Assembly (NCBI GenBank): GCA_022385755.1 | Contig: MU278353.1 | Location: forward strand, 829,000 to 892,999 | Origin: Trametopsis cervina | Taxonomy: Eukaryota; Basidiomycota; Agaricomycetes; Polyporales; Irpicaceae | Direction: 5' to 3' | Length of the DNA: 64,000 nt | Shown here: in pieces, positions 63,383-64,000 of the stretch | Layout of the letters: each line of letters begins with the position of its first letter | Position numbering within the stretch: the first letter of the stretch is position 1 | Notes under the pieces: generated by a model | The model's database searches: none | The model's input: the letters and a program-made list of their open reading frames with translations, nothing else | Told to the model about the DNA's origin: nothing | Program-made: the position numbers and the translations under genes

Positions 63383-64000
63383 CTAGACTACAGACGTGCG
63401 CGAGCCTGCTACGCGGTCTGCAACCTGCCGGGTCATCTCGCGTCAGCCACACCCGAGAGAGACATATGAGGGGAGAAGGAGGACTCACGTCTCTGATATA
63501 TGGGAGCTGGAGCAGACTGCCGACGAAGGGCAGCTGACGCAGGAAGGTGAGTATGACGGGGAAGAAATCCCTGCACGGCGCGTCAGGTGTCAGTCAAAAC
63601 GGAGCGCGCGTAGACGGTGAAGGCGAAGAGGAAGGGGACGCACCCGAAGAGGTTGAGGAACCCGAACGTCTCGACGACGACGCCGACAAAGGGCCATTTG
63701 AGGAAGACGAGGAGGATGCCGCCGACGAAACACGCCGTCCCGCGCAGCTTCTGCTTGCGCGCGAAGAAGTAGAACGTCTTTTGGGGCCCGATGATGAGTG
63801 TTAGGCCCGAGAGGAAGAGGAGCTGTGTGCGTCGTATCAGCGTCAGCGGCGGTTGTAATGACGGGGAGGAGGGAGAAGGAGGGTGGGGGACGTACGTTTC
63901 CGAGGGCGAGGAGGGCACCGTCGAAGAAGAGGACGACGCCGAGGAGCATGAACAGCCCGCCGAACGTCGTCAGCGCCACGCCGATCTCTGTTCGCAACCA
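63383..64000 (-). CDS. GOT1: Golgi vesicle-transport membrane protein Got1, partial (N-terminal residues cut)
   Basis: Four-helix membrane protein of ER-Golgi COPII vesicles. The window edge removes the start codon; the visible part begins WLRTEIGVALTTFGGLFMLL, then GVVLFFDGALLALGN and, after introns, LLFLSGLTLIIGPQKTFYFF, ARKQKLRGTACFVGGILLVF, LKWPFVGVVVETFGFLNLFG. The next joins (donor GG|GTGCGT, acceptor GTGCAG) give DFFPVILTFLRQLPFVGSLL and LPYIRD, and the last exon VADRVAGSRTSVV with TAG (63385-63383). The P-x-x-G and G-x-Q-x-T-F-x-F-F features match yeast Got1 and human GOLT1. Only a handful of N-terminal residues are missing. Membrane topology and length are normal. Confidence 0.95.

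Overview
The window looks like chromosomal DNA of a filamentous basidiomycete, most likely a mushroom-forming Agaricomycete. The evidence is densely packed genes on both strands, almost all interrupted by 45-85 nt GT-AG introns, together with typical fungal housekeeping genes. The phylum assignment is inference from gene architecture and remembered protein families; no search was run. I resolved most exon joins by eye from splice signals and reading-frame continuity. Each CDS entry gives the outer limits of a spliced gene, not one continuous frame.

Layout, 0-24 kb: the 5' part of the arginine-pathway carbamoyl-phosphate synthase small subunit (-), preceded by a spliced upstream ORF resembling the fungal arginine attenuator peptide; a BSD-domain protein (-); a Cdc1/PGAP5-type metallophosphoesterase paralogue lacking two active-site histidines (+); a HIRAN-SNF2-RING helicase of the HLTF/Rad5 type (-); UDP-glucose pyrophosphorylase (-); a second, intact-looking Cdc1-type phosphoesterase (+); chaperonin subunit CCT6 (+); and an H4K20 methyltransferase of the Set9/SUV4-20 type (-).

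24-43 kb: ribosomal protein eS8 (-), a short-chain dehydrogenase (+) set between two gene-poor stretches, an FAD-dependent amine-oxidase-like protein (+), an MFS transporter (-), a nucleolar-type FKBP (-) divergent from a FIT-family lipid-droplet protein (+), and ALA dehydratase HEM2 (-).

43-57 kb: cytoplasmic isoleucyl-tRNA synthetase (+), Snu23-type spliceosomal zinc-finger protein (-), ribosomal protein uL11/L12 (-) divergent from a Pho80-type cyclin (+), a small unrecognised five-exon gene (+), and a large Ran1/Ksp1-type protein kinase (-).

57-64 kb: a GC-rich, repeat-rich stretch with few convincing genes. It holds a degenerate duplication near 59.7-60.0 kb, a cluster of GTAC-rich palindromes near 60.6-61.0 kb, and a degenerate seven-unit tandem array (61.5-63.0 kb). 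On the minus strand most array units carry intron-like donor and acceptor signals around a recurrent block, 175 nt long in the two cleanest units. The window ends in GOT1, a Golgi vesicle-transport membrane protein (-), cut by the window edge.

The genes do not form one pathway. Most are core functions (translation, folding, splicing, chromatin, amino-acid, haem and lipid metabolism). The main points of interest are the attenuator-like uORF, the phosphoesterase pair with one likely pseudoenzyme, the small micro-exon gene, and the exon-intron-like repeat array beside GOT1.
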